Origin: Massilia sp. Root418
Lineage (GTDB): Bacteria; Pseudomonadota; Gammaproteobacteria; Burkholderiales; Burkholderiaceae_D
NCBI RefSeq assembly: GCF_001425265.1
Contig: NZ_LMEC01000024.1
Coordinates: 186,001 to 250,000, forward strand
Direction of reading: 5' to 3'
Length of the DNA stretch: 64,000 nt
The translations under genes and the position numbers were made by a program. A model generated the notes under the pieces. The model did no database searches. It was not told where the DNA came from and worked only from the letters and a program-made list of their open reading frames with translations. Shown in pieces: positions 27,433 to 36,312 of the stretch (positions within the stretch are counted from its first letter, which is position 1; each line of letters begins with the position of its first letter).

Positions 27433-28434
27433 ATGGCGCATAAAAACTTGGTCGCGGTGTATGGCGCGGCCGGACATACCGGCACTTTCGTGGTCAACGA
27501 ACTGCGCCGTCGTGGCATCGCGGTGCTTGCCGTGGCGCGGGACATCAGCCGCATCGCCGAGGGCATTCCAGCCGTGGCTGCCGGCATCGACAATCCCGCC
27601 GCGCTGGATGCTGCATTCGCCGGCTGCGCCATCGTGATCAATTGCGCCGGCCCTTTCCTTGATACAGCCGCGCCCATCGTGGAGGCCGCACTGCGCGCAA
27701 AAGCATCCTACCTCGACGTCACCGCAGAGCAGCCTGCCGCGCGCGCGCTGTTCGATGGCTACCATGAACGGGCGCGCGAAGTGGGCATCGCCATCATCCC
27801 GGCAGCCGGCTTTTATGGCGGCCTGGCCGACCTCATGGCAAGCGCCCTGGTGGGCGACGGCCATGCGGACGAGATCACAACCGCCGTGGCACTGGACCAC
27901 TGGTGGCCGACCGAAGGCACCCGTATCACCGGCGAGCGCAACAAGAGCCCGCGCATGATGGTCGAGCAGGGGCACTTGACGCCGATCGCCCTGCCGGCGC
28001 AAGAGATCGACTGGACCTTCGCGCAGCCCTTCAACACCCAGCGCATGGTGGAACTGAGCTTCAGCGAAGTCACCACGATTTCGCACCACATCGCGGTGGA
28101 CAGCCTGCACAGCTATTTCAGCCTGGGGCCGCTCGAAGAAGTCAGGAGCGCCACCACCCCGGAGCCAGCGGCGGTGGATGCCGATGGGCGCTCTGCTCAG
28201 CGCTTCATGATGGAGGTCGTGGCGCGCACCGGCACCGAAACGCGCCGGGCACGCGCCACCGGCCAGGACATCTACGCCATCTCGGCCCCCATCATCGTTG
28301 AAGCTGCCGCCCGTATGCTGCAGCCATCGTTCCAGCAGCGCGGCGCGCTATCGCTGGGACAAGCGTTCGAGCCCAAGGCCTTTCTCGACGCCCTCGCCTC
28401 TTCGCACCTGGCCATTCAGCTCGCCAGTGAATAA
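27433..28434 (+). CDS. Saccharopine dehydrogenase-like NAD(P)-binding oxidoreductase
   Basis: 333 residues. The start at ATG 27433 has GGAGA five bases upstream; a TTG further up was rejected. The Rossmann motif VAVYGAAGHTGTFVVNEL (7-24) and VINCAGPF with SYLDVTAEQPA match saccharopine-dehydrogenase-related trans-acting or enoyl-reductase-like proteins. The C-terminal half is family-specific and its substrate is unknown. It is the first gene of a pair with the PEP-mutase-like gene 25 bp downstream, under the TetR operators. Confidence 0.8.
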   Translation: MAHKNLVAVYGAAGHTGTFVVNELRRRGIAVLAVARDISRIAEGIPAVAAGIDNPAALDAAFAGCAIVINCAGPFLDTAAPIVEAALRAKASYLDVTAEQPAARALFDGYHERAREVGIAIIPAAGFYGGLADLMASALVGDGHADEITTAVALDHWWPTEGTRITGERNKSPRMMVEQGHLTPIALPAQEIDWTFAQPFNTQRMVELSFSEVTTISHHIAVDSLHSYFSLGPLEEVRSATTPEPAAVDADGRSAQRFMMEVVARTGTETRRARATGQDIYAISAPIIVEAAARMLQPSFQQRGALSLGQAFEPKAFLDALASSHLAIQLASE

Positions 28435-28459
28435 TTTCAATCTCAAAAGGAACAGAACA

Positions 28460-29215
28460 ATGCAAACCACACTCGCCCAACGCCTGGCCGCCCTGCACAT
28501 CAAAGGCAATCCGCTGGTCCTCTACAACGCATGGGATGCCGGCAGCGCCAAGGCCATTGCCGAAGCCGGCGCGCAGGCCATCGCAACAAGCAGCTGGGCC
28601 GTGGCTGCCGCGCACGGATACGAGGACGGCGAATCGATCCCGTTCGACCTCGTCGAGAAAATCGTCGGCCGCATTGCGCAGTCAGTATCGGTGCCGGTCA
28701 CGGTCGACGTGGAAGGCGGGTACAGCGCCGACCCGGAGACTTGCGCCGCCCACGTGGCCCGCCTGATCGACGCCGGCGTGGTTGGCATAAATATCGAAGA
28801 CCGCGTCATCCATGGCACAGGGCTGCACGACATTGCCACGCAAAGCAAGCGCATCGCCGCCATCCGGCACATGGCGGACGCGCGCGGCGTGCCGCTCTTC
28901 ATCAACGCGCGCACCGACGTATTCTTCGGCGCGGACATCCGTCCCGAGGAGGCGCTGGCGGATGTCCGCGCACGCGCCAATGCTTACGCCAAGGCCGGGG
29001 CATCCGGACTGTTTGTGCCCGGCCTGGTTGACGGGGACATGATCGCGAAGGTTTGCGCCGCAACGCCGCTGCCCGTCAACGTGATGACGATGCCGGGGCT
29101 GCCGGCTGCCGCCAGCCTTGCCGCTGCGGGCGTGGCGCGCATCAGCCACGGTCCCGGTTCCTACCTGCACGCCATGGGCGCGATACGGCAGATGGCGGAA
29201 AGCGTGCTGCGCTAG
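28460..29215 (+). CDS. Isocitrate lyase / PEP phosphonomutase family protein
   Basis: 251 residues from MQTTLAQRLAALH; a longer in-frame extension overlaps the preceding gene and is rejected. Family signatures: LYNAWDAGSAKAIAEAG, TVDVEGGYSADP with metal-binding acids, GINIEDR, and FINARTDVFF. The isocitrate lyase catalytic KKCGH is absent, so it belongs to the PEPM-like branch (oxaloacetate hydrolase, 2-methylisocitrate lyase-like or carboxy-PEP mutase relatives) with C-C or P-C chemistry not deducible here. AAAAGG is the ribosome binding site. Confidence 0.86.
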   Translation: MQTTLAQRLAALHIKGNPLVLYNAWDAGSAKAIAEAGAQAIATSSWAVAAAHGYEDGESIPFDLVEKIVGRIAQSVSVPVTVDVEGGYSADPETCAAHVARLIDAGVVGINIEDRVIHGTGLHDIATQSKRIAAIRHMADARGVPLFINARTDVFFGADIRPEEALADVRARANAYAKAGASGLFVPGLVDGDMIAKVCAATPLPVNVMTMPGLPAAASLAAAGVARISHGPGSYLHAMGAIRQMAESVLR

Positions 29216-29243
29216 ACGCCTGCGCGCAGTGTATGCTCTCGGC

Positions 29244-30482
29244 ATGGACTCCCTGATCGCCGCCTCAGCGCGTGCCCTCGCTGCCGGAGACGCGCTCGGC
29301 GCGCTCAAACGTGTCGCCCTGCGCGACGATCCGCCCGCGCTGGCCTTGCGCGGCATCGCCATGGCGCAGCTGGGCGAGCACACCCGGGCGCGCGAACTGC
29401 TGCGGCTGGCCGCACGCGGCTTCGGCGCACACGAGGAACTGTCACGCGCGCGCTGCGTGGTGGCGGAGGCGGAAGTGGCCATGGCGGTGCGCGACTTCAG
29501 CGGCCCGCCGCGCGTGCTGGCGGCGGCGATTGCCACGCTTGAAGCGCACGCCGACCACGCCAACGCCCTACAGGCGCGCCTGGTCGCCGCGCGCAAGCTT
29601 CTGCTGCTGGGCCGCCTGGACGATGCGGGCGCCGCATTGGCAAAGCTGGACACGGCAGGGCTGCCGCCTGCGCTGGCGGCCGTGGCGGAGCTGGCCATGG
29701 CGGAGCTGGCGCTGCGCTCGCTCAGCATGGAGCCGGCCCGCACGGCGCTGGCGCGCGCTGGCCAGGCGGCCGAACGCGCCCGCGTCCCGGCACTGATGGC
29801 CGAAGTGGCCGAAGCACAGGCGGCACTGGAGCGCCCCGCTGCCCGCCGCATCTCCGCAGGCAGCGCACAGTTGCTGCGGCTGGACCAGGTGGCCGCCCTG
29901 CTCGCGTCGGACACACTGGTGGTGGATGCCTGCCGACGCGGCATCGGCAGCGGCAGCGGCACCGGCACCAACGCCGGCTGGCAATCCCTGGCGCGCCGCC
30001 CCATCCTGTTCTCGCTGGCCCGCGCGCTGGCGGAAGCCTGGCCCGCAGGCGTGGACCGGGAAGCCCTGATTGCCGCCGCTTTCAATATGCATGCCCCCGA
30101 CGAAACCCACCGCGCACGCCTGCGCGTGGAAATCGGCCGCCTGCGCGCGCTGGTCAAGGGCGTGGCGCGCATCGACGCCACGCCACGCGGCTTCATCCTC
30201 CTTCCGCACGGCGAGCGCACGGTGGCCGTGCTGGCACCGCCCATCGACGGCGAACAAGCTTCGCTGCTTGCCCTGCTCTCCGACGGCGCGGCATGGTCCA
30301 CCTCAGCGCTGGCGCTGGCCCTGGGCGCCAGCCAGCGCACCGTGCAGCGCGCGCTGGCCGAGCTGGAAATGGCCGGGCGCGCGCGTTCGATCGGCAAAGC
30401 GCGCACCTGCCGCTGGCTTGCGCCCCCGCTGGCCGGATACACGACAATCTTGTTACTCCCTACCGCGCTGGCAATGGCATAA
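29244..30482 (+). CDS. Transcriptional regulator with helical N-terminus and C-terminal winged/HTH domains
   Basis: 412 residues from MDSLIAASARALAAGD. The first ~215 residues are Ala-rich helices resembling TPR-like repeats. Then comes a winged-helix-like block (DREALIAAAFNMHAPDETHRARLRVEIGRLRALV, about 275-308) like the C-terminal domain of OmpR-type or SARP regulators. A second HTH is near the end (WSTSALALALGASQRTVQRALAELEMAGR, about 352-380). It is the first gene of a tight set with a beta-propeller, DUF899 and a membrane protein, so it likely regulates them. Signal unknown. Confidence 0.72.
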   Translation: MDSLIAASARALAAGDALGALKRVALRDDPPALALRGIAMAQLGEHTRARELLRLAARGFGAHEELSRARCVVAEAEVAMAVRDFSGPPRVLAAAIATLEAHADHANALQARLVAARKLLLLGRLDDAGAALAKLDTAGLPPALAAVAELAMAELALRSLSMEPARTALARAGQAAERARVPALMAEVAEAQAALERPAARRISAGSAQLLRLDQVAALLASDTLVVDACRRGIGSGSGTGTNAGWQSLARRPILFSLARALAEAWPAGVDREALIAAAFNMHAPDETHRARLRVEIGRLRALVKGVARIDATPRGFILLPHGERTVAVLAPPIDGEQASLLALLSDGAAWSTSALALALGASQRTVQRALAELEMAGRARSIGKARTCRWLAPPLAGYTTILLLPTALAMA

Positions 30483-30528
30483 AGTTCTCTTGCGGCGCCG
30501 ATCCGTGGCGCGACACAGGAGAACAACA

Positions 30529-31188
30529 ATGACCAGCAAGAACCAGCCAGGCCCCAGCCCCACCCCGGCCGAAATCGTGCGCGAGTATGGCCCCTTCGAC
30601 GGCGCCAACAGCATCGCCGGCGTCACCCATGACGGCCAGCGCGTGTGGGCCGCCACCGGCAACCGGCTGATCGCCTTCGATCCCGCCAGCGGCGAAACCA
30701 CCCGCACCCTGGACCGGGCCTGCGACGCGGGCACCGCCTTCGACGGCACCTATCTGTACCAGATCGCCGAGGAGCGCATCGACAAGATCGATCCCGCCAC
30801 CGGCGAGGTGCTGGCCACCATCCCCGCGCCAGGCCACGGCTTTGACTCCGGCCTGACGTGGGCCGAAGGCAGCCTGTGGGTGGGCCAGTACCGCGACCGC
30901 AAAATCCATCAGGTCGACCCGGCCACAGGCGCGGTCATCCGCAGCATCAGCTCCGACCGTTTCGTTACCGGCGTCACCTGGGTGGAAGGCGAGCTGTGGC
31001 ACGCCACCTGGGAAGGTGACGAGAGTGAACTCCGCCGCATCAACCCGCACAGCGGCGCGGTGCTGGAACGCCTGGCGCTGCCGGCCGGCGTGAACGTCAG
31101 CGGCCTCGAATCCGACGGGGCCGATCTTTTCTACGCAGGCGGTGGCGGCAGCGGCAAAGTCCGCGCCGTGCGCCGTCCCAAAAACTAA
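30529..31188 (+). CDS. Beta-propeller (Vgb/PQQ-like repeat) protein
   Basis: 219 residues with AGGAG upstream of the ATG. Repeats of the form D-P-A-(S/T)-G-(E/A) recur: FDPASGETTRTL, IDPATGEVLATI, VDPATGAVIRSI, INPHSGAVLERL, each preceded by an aromatic G-x-x-(V/L)-W strand. This is a short propeller of the kind annotated as virginiamycin-lyase-like or glutaminyl-cyclase-like. No signal peptide, so cytoplasmic. It lies 46 bp after the regulator and 10 bp before DUF899. Enzyme activity cannot be assigned. Confidence 0.75.
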   Translation: MTSKNQPGPSPTPAEIVREYGPFDGANSIAGVTHDGQRVWAATGNRLIAFDPASGETTRTLDRACDAGTAFDGTYLYQIAEERIDKIDPATGEVLATIPAPGHGFDSGLTWAEGSLWVGQYRDRKIHQVDPATGAVIRSISSDRFVTGVTWVEGELWHATWEGDESELRRINPHSGAVLERLALPAGVNVSGLESDGADLFYAGGGGSGKVRAVRRPKN

Positions 31189-31198
31189 GGAGCCCATC

Positions 31199-31969
31199 AT
31201 GAAAGATATCGTCACCCATCCGGTTGTCAGCAACGAGCAATGGATCAGCGCACGCAAGGCCCTGCTGGCGCGCGAGAAGGATCTCATGCGCCAGCACGAC
31301 GAAATCGCCCGCGAGCGCCGTGCGCTGCCGTGGCAACGCGTGGAAAAGAACTACGTGTTCGATACACCGCAAGGCCGGCGCACGCTGGCCGACCTGTTCG
31401 AAGGCAAGCACCAGTTAATGGTGCAGCACTTCATGTTCACCCCCGGCAAGGAGCAAGGCTGCCGCAGCTGTTCCTACATGGCGGACCATACGGACGGCGC
31501 ACTGCCCCACCTAGCCCAGCGCGACCTGGCCTTCGTGGCGATTTCGCGCGCACCGGTCGCCGACATCGAACGCTTCCGACAGCGCATGGGCTGGCAGTTC
31601 AAGTGGGTGTCGTCCGGCGACAGCGATTTCAACGACGACTTCAGGGTGAGCTTCACGCCGGAAGAAATGGCGCAGGGCGCGGTGGACTACAACTTCACCA
31701 TGCAGCCCTTCCCGCTCCCGGACGCGCCCGGCATCAGCGTGTTCTATAAGGACGACGACGGCCAGATCTACCGCACCTACTCCACCTACGGGCGCGGCGT
31801 GGAAGTGATGATGCACACCTACGCCTTGCTGGACCTGACACCCAAGGGCCGGCAGGAGGAGGGCCCGGCCGACGGCATGTCCTGGGTGCGCCACCACGAC
31901 CTGTACGAGAAGGCGCCTGCGGCCGTCTCCGCCTCTGCCACCCCCGCCTGCTGCCACGTGCAGGCCTGA
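31199..31969 (+). CDS. DUF899 thioredoxin-like protein
   Basis: 256 residues, start at ATG 31199 after AAGGAG. The YVFDTPQGRRTLADLF entry and the EQGCRSCSYMADH segment (CxxC, about residues 89-92) mark the DUF899 family, distantly related to thioredoxins/peroxiredoxins. ISVFYKDDDGQIYRTYSTYGRGVE is the conserved C-terminal part. A C-terminal ...ACCHVQA tail adds two further cysteines. Likely a cytoplasmic redox protein; substrate unknown. Second-last gene of the four-gene set. Confidence 0.88.
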   Translation: MKDIVTHPVVSNEQWISARKALLAREKDLMRQHDEIARERRALPWQRVEKNYVFDTPQGRRTLADLFEGKHQLMVQHFMFTPGKEQGCRSCSYMADHTDGALPHLAQRDLAFVAISRAPVADIERFRQRMGWQFKWVSSGDSDFNDDFRVSFTPEEMAQGAVDYNFTMQPFPLPDAPGISVFYKDDDGQIYRTYSTYGRGVEVMMHTYALLDLTPKGRQEEGPADGMSWVRHHDLYEKAPAAVSASATPACCHVQA

Positions 31970-31984
31970 GCGGGGGAGCGTGCC

Positions 31985-32680
31985 ATGTCGAGCGTATGGC
32001 CATGGGTGGCGGTGGCGGCGGCAGGCGCCCTGCACGGGCTGAATCCTGCCACCGGCTGGCTGTTCGCCGCAGCCCATGGCGTGCGCTCGCGCGACCGCAG
32101 GCAAGCACTGGGCGCCCTGCTGCCGATCGCGGCGGGGCACGCCGCATCGGTGGCGCTGGTGGCCGCGGTGGCGATGCTTGGCATGGCGATGGACCGCGCC
32201 ACGCTGCTGGCGCTGGCGGGCGGGCTGCTGGCCCTGGCGGCATTGGCGCGCTTGGCGGCCGGCCATGCGGCGCTGGCCCTGTGGTCTTGCATGATGTCCA
32301 CCCTCCACGGTGCCGGGCTGATGCTGGTGCCCGCGCTGGTCCCGCTTTGCCTCAGCGGCGGCCCGGGAAGGGAGATCACGGCATCCGGCTCGCTGGCGCT
32401 GGCGCTGGCCGCCGTGTGCGTCCACACCGCAGCCATGCTGGCCATGACGGCCCTGATCGCCTCGCTGTGCTGTTGTAAGTTTGCGCAATCATTCCTGAGC
32501 GCCGCGCGCCGGGTTTATGGTATCGTACCATTCCTGTCACATTTATGGTTGCGCAAACATGCCTATCCCGAAGATCAAAGGACTCCGCTGGTGGATGATA
32601 AGCTTGATCATGCTGGGCGCGGTCATCAACTACCTGACACGCAGCACCCTGGCCGTCTCGGCGCCGACGCTGCTCACTGA
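31985..32680 (+). CDS. Polytopic membrane protein, 3' end probably rearranged
   Basis: 231 residues, 15 bp after DUF899. About five to six hydrophobic segments are followed by a hydrophilic tail. The start (AAGALHGLNPATGWLFAAAHG) recalls the HxLxPxxG entry of NicO/RcnA or HupE-type transporters, but I do not assign substrate. After about residue 165 (ASLCCCKFAQSF) the character changes to polar sequence, and the last 122 bp overlap the next gene in another frame. The natural C-terminus therefore seems lost at the junction with the xylan cassette. Codon quality in the tail is poor. Confidence 0.6.
   Translation: MSSVWPWVAVAAAGALHGLNPATGWLFAAAHGVRSRDRRQALGALLPIAAGHAASVALVAAVAMLGMAMDRATLLALAGGLLALAALARLAAGHAALALWSCMMSTLHGAGLMLVPALVPLCLSGGPGREITASGSLALALAAVCVHTAAMLAMTALIASLCCCKFAQSFLSAARRVYGIVPFLSHLWLRKHAYPEDQRTPLVDDKLDHAGRGHQLPDTQHPGRLGADAAH
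32517..32531. promoter_or_regulatory. Perfect palindrome ATGGTATCGTACCAT ahead of the transporter gene
   Basis: ATGGTA-TCG-TACCAT lies 28 bp before the MFS start. TGGT...ACCA half-sites are typical of FadR-type GntR regulators (UxuR/ExuR-like sites centre on TGGTATACCA), which fits control of an ExuT-like transporter. The regulator is not in the window. Confidence 0.55.
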
Positions 32681-33827
32681 CCTGCACATCAGCACCCAGG
32701 AATACTCATACATCACGGCGGCGTTCCAAGGCGCCATCATGCTGCAGCCGCTGTGCGGCTACGTGCTGGACGTGATCGGCCTGAAATTCGGCTTCGCCAT
32801 CTTCGCCACCGCATGGTCCGTCATCTGCATGGCGCACGGCATGGCCACCAGCTGGCAGGCGCTGGCCGCGCTGCGCGGCCTGCTCGGACTGGCCGAAGGC
32901 TCGGCCAACCCCGCCGGCATGAAGGCCGTATCCGAATGGTTCCCGGCCAAGGAACGCGGGCTGGCTGGCGGCATCTTCAACATCGGGGCCTCGTTCGGCT
33001 CCATGCTGGCGCCGCCGCTGGTGGTGTGGGCGATATTGCACTACAACTGGCAGTCCGCCTTCGTGATCACCGGCGCGCTGGGGCTGGTGTGGGTGGCGGC
33101 CTGGCTGCTGCTATACGACGCGCCCGCGCGCCACCGCCGCCTGTCGGCCGAGGAAGCCAAACATATCGCCGACGGGCAGGAGCAGCACCTGCAGGGCGAC
33201 GGCACGCGGCCTTCCATCGCGAGCATTCTGAAGATGCGCAACTTCTGGGGCATCGCCCTGCCCCGTTTCCTGGCCGATCCCACCTGGGGCACGCTGTCGT
33301 TCTGGGTGCCGCTGTACCTGACCACCGTGCGCCATTTCGACCTCATGCAGATCGCCATGTTTGCCTGGCTGCCCTTTCTCGCGGCCGACCTGGGCTGCCT
33401 GTTTGGCCCCGTGGTGGTGCTGGCGCTGCAAAAGCGCGGCATACGGCTGATCAACGCACGCCGCAGCGCATTCACGCTCGGCGCGGTCATGATGATGGGC
33501 GTGGCCTTCGTCGGCTTCGTGGACAGCCCTTACGCCGCGATTGCCCTGCTGAGCCTGGCCGGCTTCGCGCACCAGACTTTGTCCGTCACCGTCATCACCA
33601 TGTCGTCGGACCTGTTCCGGCGCAATGAAGTGGCCACCGTGGCGGGCATGTGCGGCACCTTCGGCAACCTGGGGCTGCTGCTGTTCTCGCTGCTGATCGG
33701 CGGCCTGATCTCCACTGTCGGCTACACGCCGTTCTTTGTCAGCCTGGCGGTGCTGGATTTGCTGGCGGCCCTGCTGCTGTGGGTGCTGGTGCGCGAGCCC
33801 CTGCAGCCTGCCCTCATCACGAAATAA
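32559..33827 (+). CDS. MFS transporter, anion:cation symporter (ExuT-like) family
   Basis: 422 residues from MPIPKIKGLRWWMISLIML, with the longer upstream frame rejected. About 12 membrane helices. NYLTRSTLAVSAPTL near the N-terminus, the RGLLGLAEGSANPAGMKAVSEWFPAKERGLAGG loop and IGASFGSMLAPPLV are typical of the ACS family that takes up hexuronates, aldonates and related acids. The GH43 gene starts 3 bp after its stop, so the two form one operon, most likely importing xylo-oligosaccharide-derived or uronic acid products. Confidence 0.9.
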   Translation: MPIPKIKGLRWWMISLIMLGAVINYLTRSTLAVSAPTLLTDLHISTQEYSYITAAFQGAIMLQPLCGYVLDVIGLKFGFAIFATAWSVICMAHGMATSWQALAALRGLLGLAEGSANPAGMKAVSEWFPAKERGLAGGIFNIGASFGSMLAPPLVVWAILHYNWQSAFVITGALGLVWVAAWLLLYDAPARHRRLSAEEAKHIADGQEQHLQGDGTRPSIASILKMRNFWGIALPRFLADPTWGTLSFWVPLYLTTVRHFDLMQIAMFAWLPFLAADLGCLFGPVVVLALQKRGIRLINARRSAFTLGAVMMMGVAFVGFVDSPYAAIALLSLAGFAHQTLSVTVITMSSDLFRRNEVATVAGMCGTFGNLGLLLFSLLIGGLISTVGYTPFFVSLAVLDLLAALLLWVLVREPLQPALITK

Positions 33828-33830
33828 ACC

Positions 33831-35474
33831 ATGATACAGAACCCCATCCTCCCCGGCTTCAATCCCGATCCGTCCATCGTCCGGGTGGGCGACGACTACT
33901 ACATCGCCACCTCCACCTTTGAATGGTATCCGGGCGTGCAGATCCACCACTCGCGCGACCTGGTGAACTGGCACCTGCTCACCCGTCCACTCACGCGCGC
34001 CAGCCAGCTCAACATGCTGGGCGCGCCGGATTCCTGCGGCGTGTGGGCGCCCTGCCTGACCTATGCGGATGGCTTGTTCTGGCTGATCTACACCGACGTG
34101 AAACGCTACGGCCGCACCTCCACCGGCGCTGCGAGCGGCGGCGCGTCCCTGCGCGACTTCCACAATTATCTCGTCACCAGCCCGGCGATAGAAGGTCCGT
34201 GGTCCGACCCGGTCTACCTCAACAGCAGCGGCTTCGATCCCTCGCTGTTCCACGACGAAGACGGCCGCAAATACCTGCTGAACCAGCTGTGGGATCACCG
34301 TCCCGGCAGCAACCGCTTCGCCGGCATCGTGATGCAGGAATACTCGGTGCAGGAAGGCCGCCTGGTCGGCCGGCGCGAGAACATTTTCCAGGGCACGCCG
34401 CACGGGCTCACCGAAGGCCCCCACATCTACCAGCGCGGAGGCTACTACTACCTGCTGACCGCCGAAGGCGGCACGGGCTGGAACCATGGCGTGACGATGG
34501 CGCGCTCGCGCAATCTGCACGGGCCCTACGAGCTGCATCCCGACCAGACCATCCTCAGCGCGCGCCACCGTCCGGACGCCGCGCTCCAGCGCGCCGGCCA
34601 CGGCGACCTGGTGGAAACCCAGGACGGCCGGACCTATATGGTGTACCTGTGCGGCCGCCCGCTGCGCAACCGCGGCACTTGCACGCTGGGGCGCGAGACT
34701 GCTATCCAGCCCATGGTGTGGGGCGAGGACGGCTGGTTGCGCACCCTGGACGGGCAGGCAACGCCCCAGCTGCAAGCCGCCGCGCCCGGCCTGCCGGAGC
34801 ACCGCTTCCCCATCGCCCCCGCGCGCGAAGAGTTCGACGCGCCCGAGCTGCCGCTGGCATTCCAGTGGCTGCGCACGCCGTGGCCGGAAGAGCTGTTCAG
34901 CCTGACTGCAAGGCCGGGCCATGTGCGCCTGTACGGCCGCGAAACCATGGGCAGCCAGTTCCGCCAGGCGCTGGTGGCGCGCCGCCAGCAATCGCACTGC
35001 TACAGTGCGGCCACCGTGGTGGAGTTCGAGCCCGAGCATTATCAGCAGCAGGCCGGCCTGGCCTGCTACTACGGCGGCGCCAAGTTCCACTACCTGTACA
35101 TCACGCACGACGAGACCGTAGGCAAGCACCTGCGCGTGATGAGCAGCCTGCCCAACCACGTGCAGACCGATGCCTTCACCGCGCCGATCCCGCTGCCGAC
35201 TGGCGTGCCGGTGCAGCTGCGCGTGGAAGTGGACGAAGAGCGCCTGCTGTTCGGCTACAGAGTGGGCAGTGACGGCGGCGACTGGCAATGGCTGCCGCAG
35301 CAATTCGACGCCAGCATCCTGTCCGACGAAGCCAACGCGCCTGGCCAGCCCAACTTCACCGGTACCTTTGTCGGCATGGCCTGCCAGGACATGGCCGGCA
35401 GCGGCGTGCACGCGGACTTCGACTATTTCGACTACCGCGAACGGCCGTACTGTACCGATCCGAAGCAACAGTGA
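33831..35474 (+). CDS. Glycoside hydrolase family 43 beta-xylosidase
   Basis: 547 residues, cytoplasmic (no signal peptide). A five-blade propeller with the catalytic triad visible: general base D13 in FNPDPS, pKa modulator D136 in SSGFDPSLF, general acid E195 in GLTEGPHIY. The C-terminal half (about 330-540) is the beta-sandwich (DUF1349-like) found in GH43 xylosidases. It hydrolyses short xylo- or arabino-oligosaccharides after uptake. Directly follows the ExuT-like transporter. Confidence 0.92.
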   Translation: MIQNPILPGFNPDPSIVRVGDDYYIATSTFEWYPGVQIHHSRDLVNWHLLTRPLTRASQLNMLGAPDSCGVWAPCLTYADGLFWLIYTDVKRYGRTSTGAASGGASLRDFHNYLVTSPAIEGPWSDPVYLNSSGFDPSLFHDEDGRKYLLNQLWDHRPGSNRFAGIVMQEYSVQEGRLVGRRENIFQGTPHGLTEGPHIYQRGGYYYLLTAEGGTGWNHGVTMARSRNLHGPYELHPDQTILSARHRPDAALQRAGHGDLVETQDGRTYMVYLCGRPLRNRGTCTLGRETAIQPMVWGEDGWLRTLDGQATPQLQAAAPGLPEHRFPIAPAREEFDAPELPLAFQWLRTPWPEELFSLTARPGHVRLYGRETMGSQFRQALVARRQQSHCYSAATVVEFEPEHYQQQAGLACYYGGAKFHYLYITHDETVGKHLRVMSSLPNHVQTDAFTAPIPLPTGVPVQLRVEVDEERLLFGYRVGSDGGDWQWLPQQFDASILSDEANAPGQPNFTGTFVGMACQDMAGSGVHADFDYFDYRERPYCTDPKQQ

Positions 35475-35538
35475 AAGCGTGCGGCAGAACTGGCCGCTTG
35501 CGGTCACAATAGGCCATCCTTATGACCACGGAGGCGCC

Positions 35539-36312
35539 ATGCGCATCGCCACGTTCAACGTCAACGGCATCACCAGCCGCCTGCCTGCCCTGCTGCAATG
35601 GCTGGCTGAAACCAGGCCCGACGTCGCCTGCCTGCAGGAGCTGAAAGCGCCGCAGGAGAAGTTTCCCGAGGCGGCACTGAACCAGGCCGGCTACCAGTGC
35701 ATCTGGCACGGCCAGAAGAGCTGGAACGGCGTGGCGATCCTGGCACGCGGCAAGGCGCCGCTGGAAGTGGGGCGCGGCTTGGCGGGCGACCCGGAAGACG
35801 AGCAAAGCCGCTACATCGAGGCGGTGGTGGACGGCGTGGTGATCGCCTGCCTTTACCTGCCCAACGGCAACCCCGCGCCCGGCCCCAAGTTCGACTACAA
35901 GCTGAAATGGTTCGATCGCCTGATCGTGCGCGCCGCCGAGCTGCTCGATACCGGCGCCCCGGTGGTGCTGGCGGGCGACTTCAACGTCATGCCCACCGAG
36001 CTGGACGTGTACAAGCCCGAGCGCTGGGTGGACGACGCGTTGTTCCGCCCGGAAACACGCGCCGCCTTCCACCGGCTGCTGGAGCAAGGCTGGTGCGACG
36101 CGCTGCGCACCATGCATCCGGGCGAGCGCATCTATACCTTCTGGGACTATTTCCGCAACGCCTACGGGCGCGACGCCGGCCTGCGCATCGACCACTTGCT
36201 GCTCAGCCCGGCGCTGGCCGGCAAGCTGAAAGCGGCCAACGTGGATCGCGACGTGCGCGGCAGGGAAAAACCCAGCGACCACGCGCCGACGTGGGTGGAG
36301 CTGGACATCTAG
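35539..36312 (+). CDS. xthA: Exodeoxyribonuclease III
   Basis: 257 residues, start at ATG 35539 with GGAGG upstream. Endonuclease/exonuclease/phosphatase fold: MRIATFNVNGITSRL (Asn metal site), CLQELKAPQEKFP (catalytic Glu), VVLAGDFNVMPTELDV (Asp-Asn pair), RIDHLLLS and SDHAPTWVEL (catalytic His). It acts in base excision repair as an AP endonuclease and 3' exonuclease. Independent of the xylan genes. Confidence 0.95.
   Translation: MRIATFNVNGITSRLPALLQWLAETRPDVACLQELKAPQEKFPEAALNQAGYQCIWHGQKSWNGVAILARGKAPLEVGRGLAGDPEDEQSRYIEAVVDGVVIACLYLPNGNPAPGPKFDYKLKWFDRLIVRAAELLDTGAPVVLAGDFNVMPTELDVYKPERWVDDALFRPETRAAFHRLLEQGWCDALRTMHPGERIYTFWDYFRNAYGRDAGLRIDHLLLSPALAGKLKAANVDRDVRGREKPSDHAPTWVELDI

Noticed and set aside
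33111..35507. 798-codon minus-strand frame opposite the MFS and GH43 genes
   Set aside because: Histidine/valine/glutamine-rich shadow typical of antisense GC-rich coding DNA; crosses two real genes.
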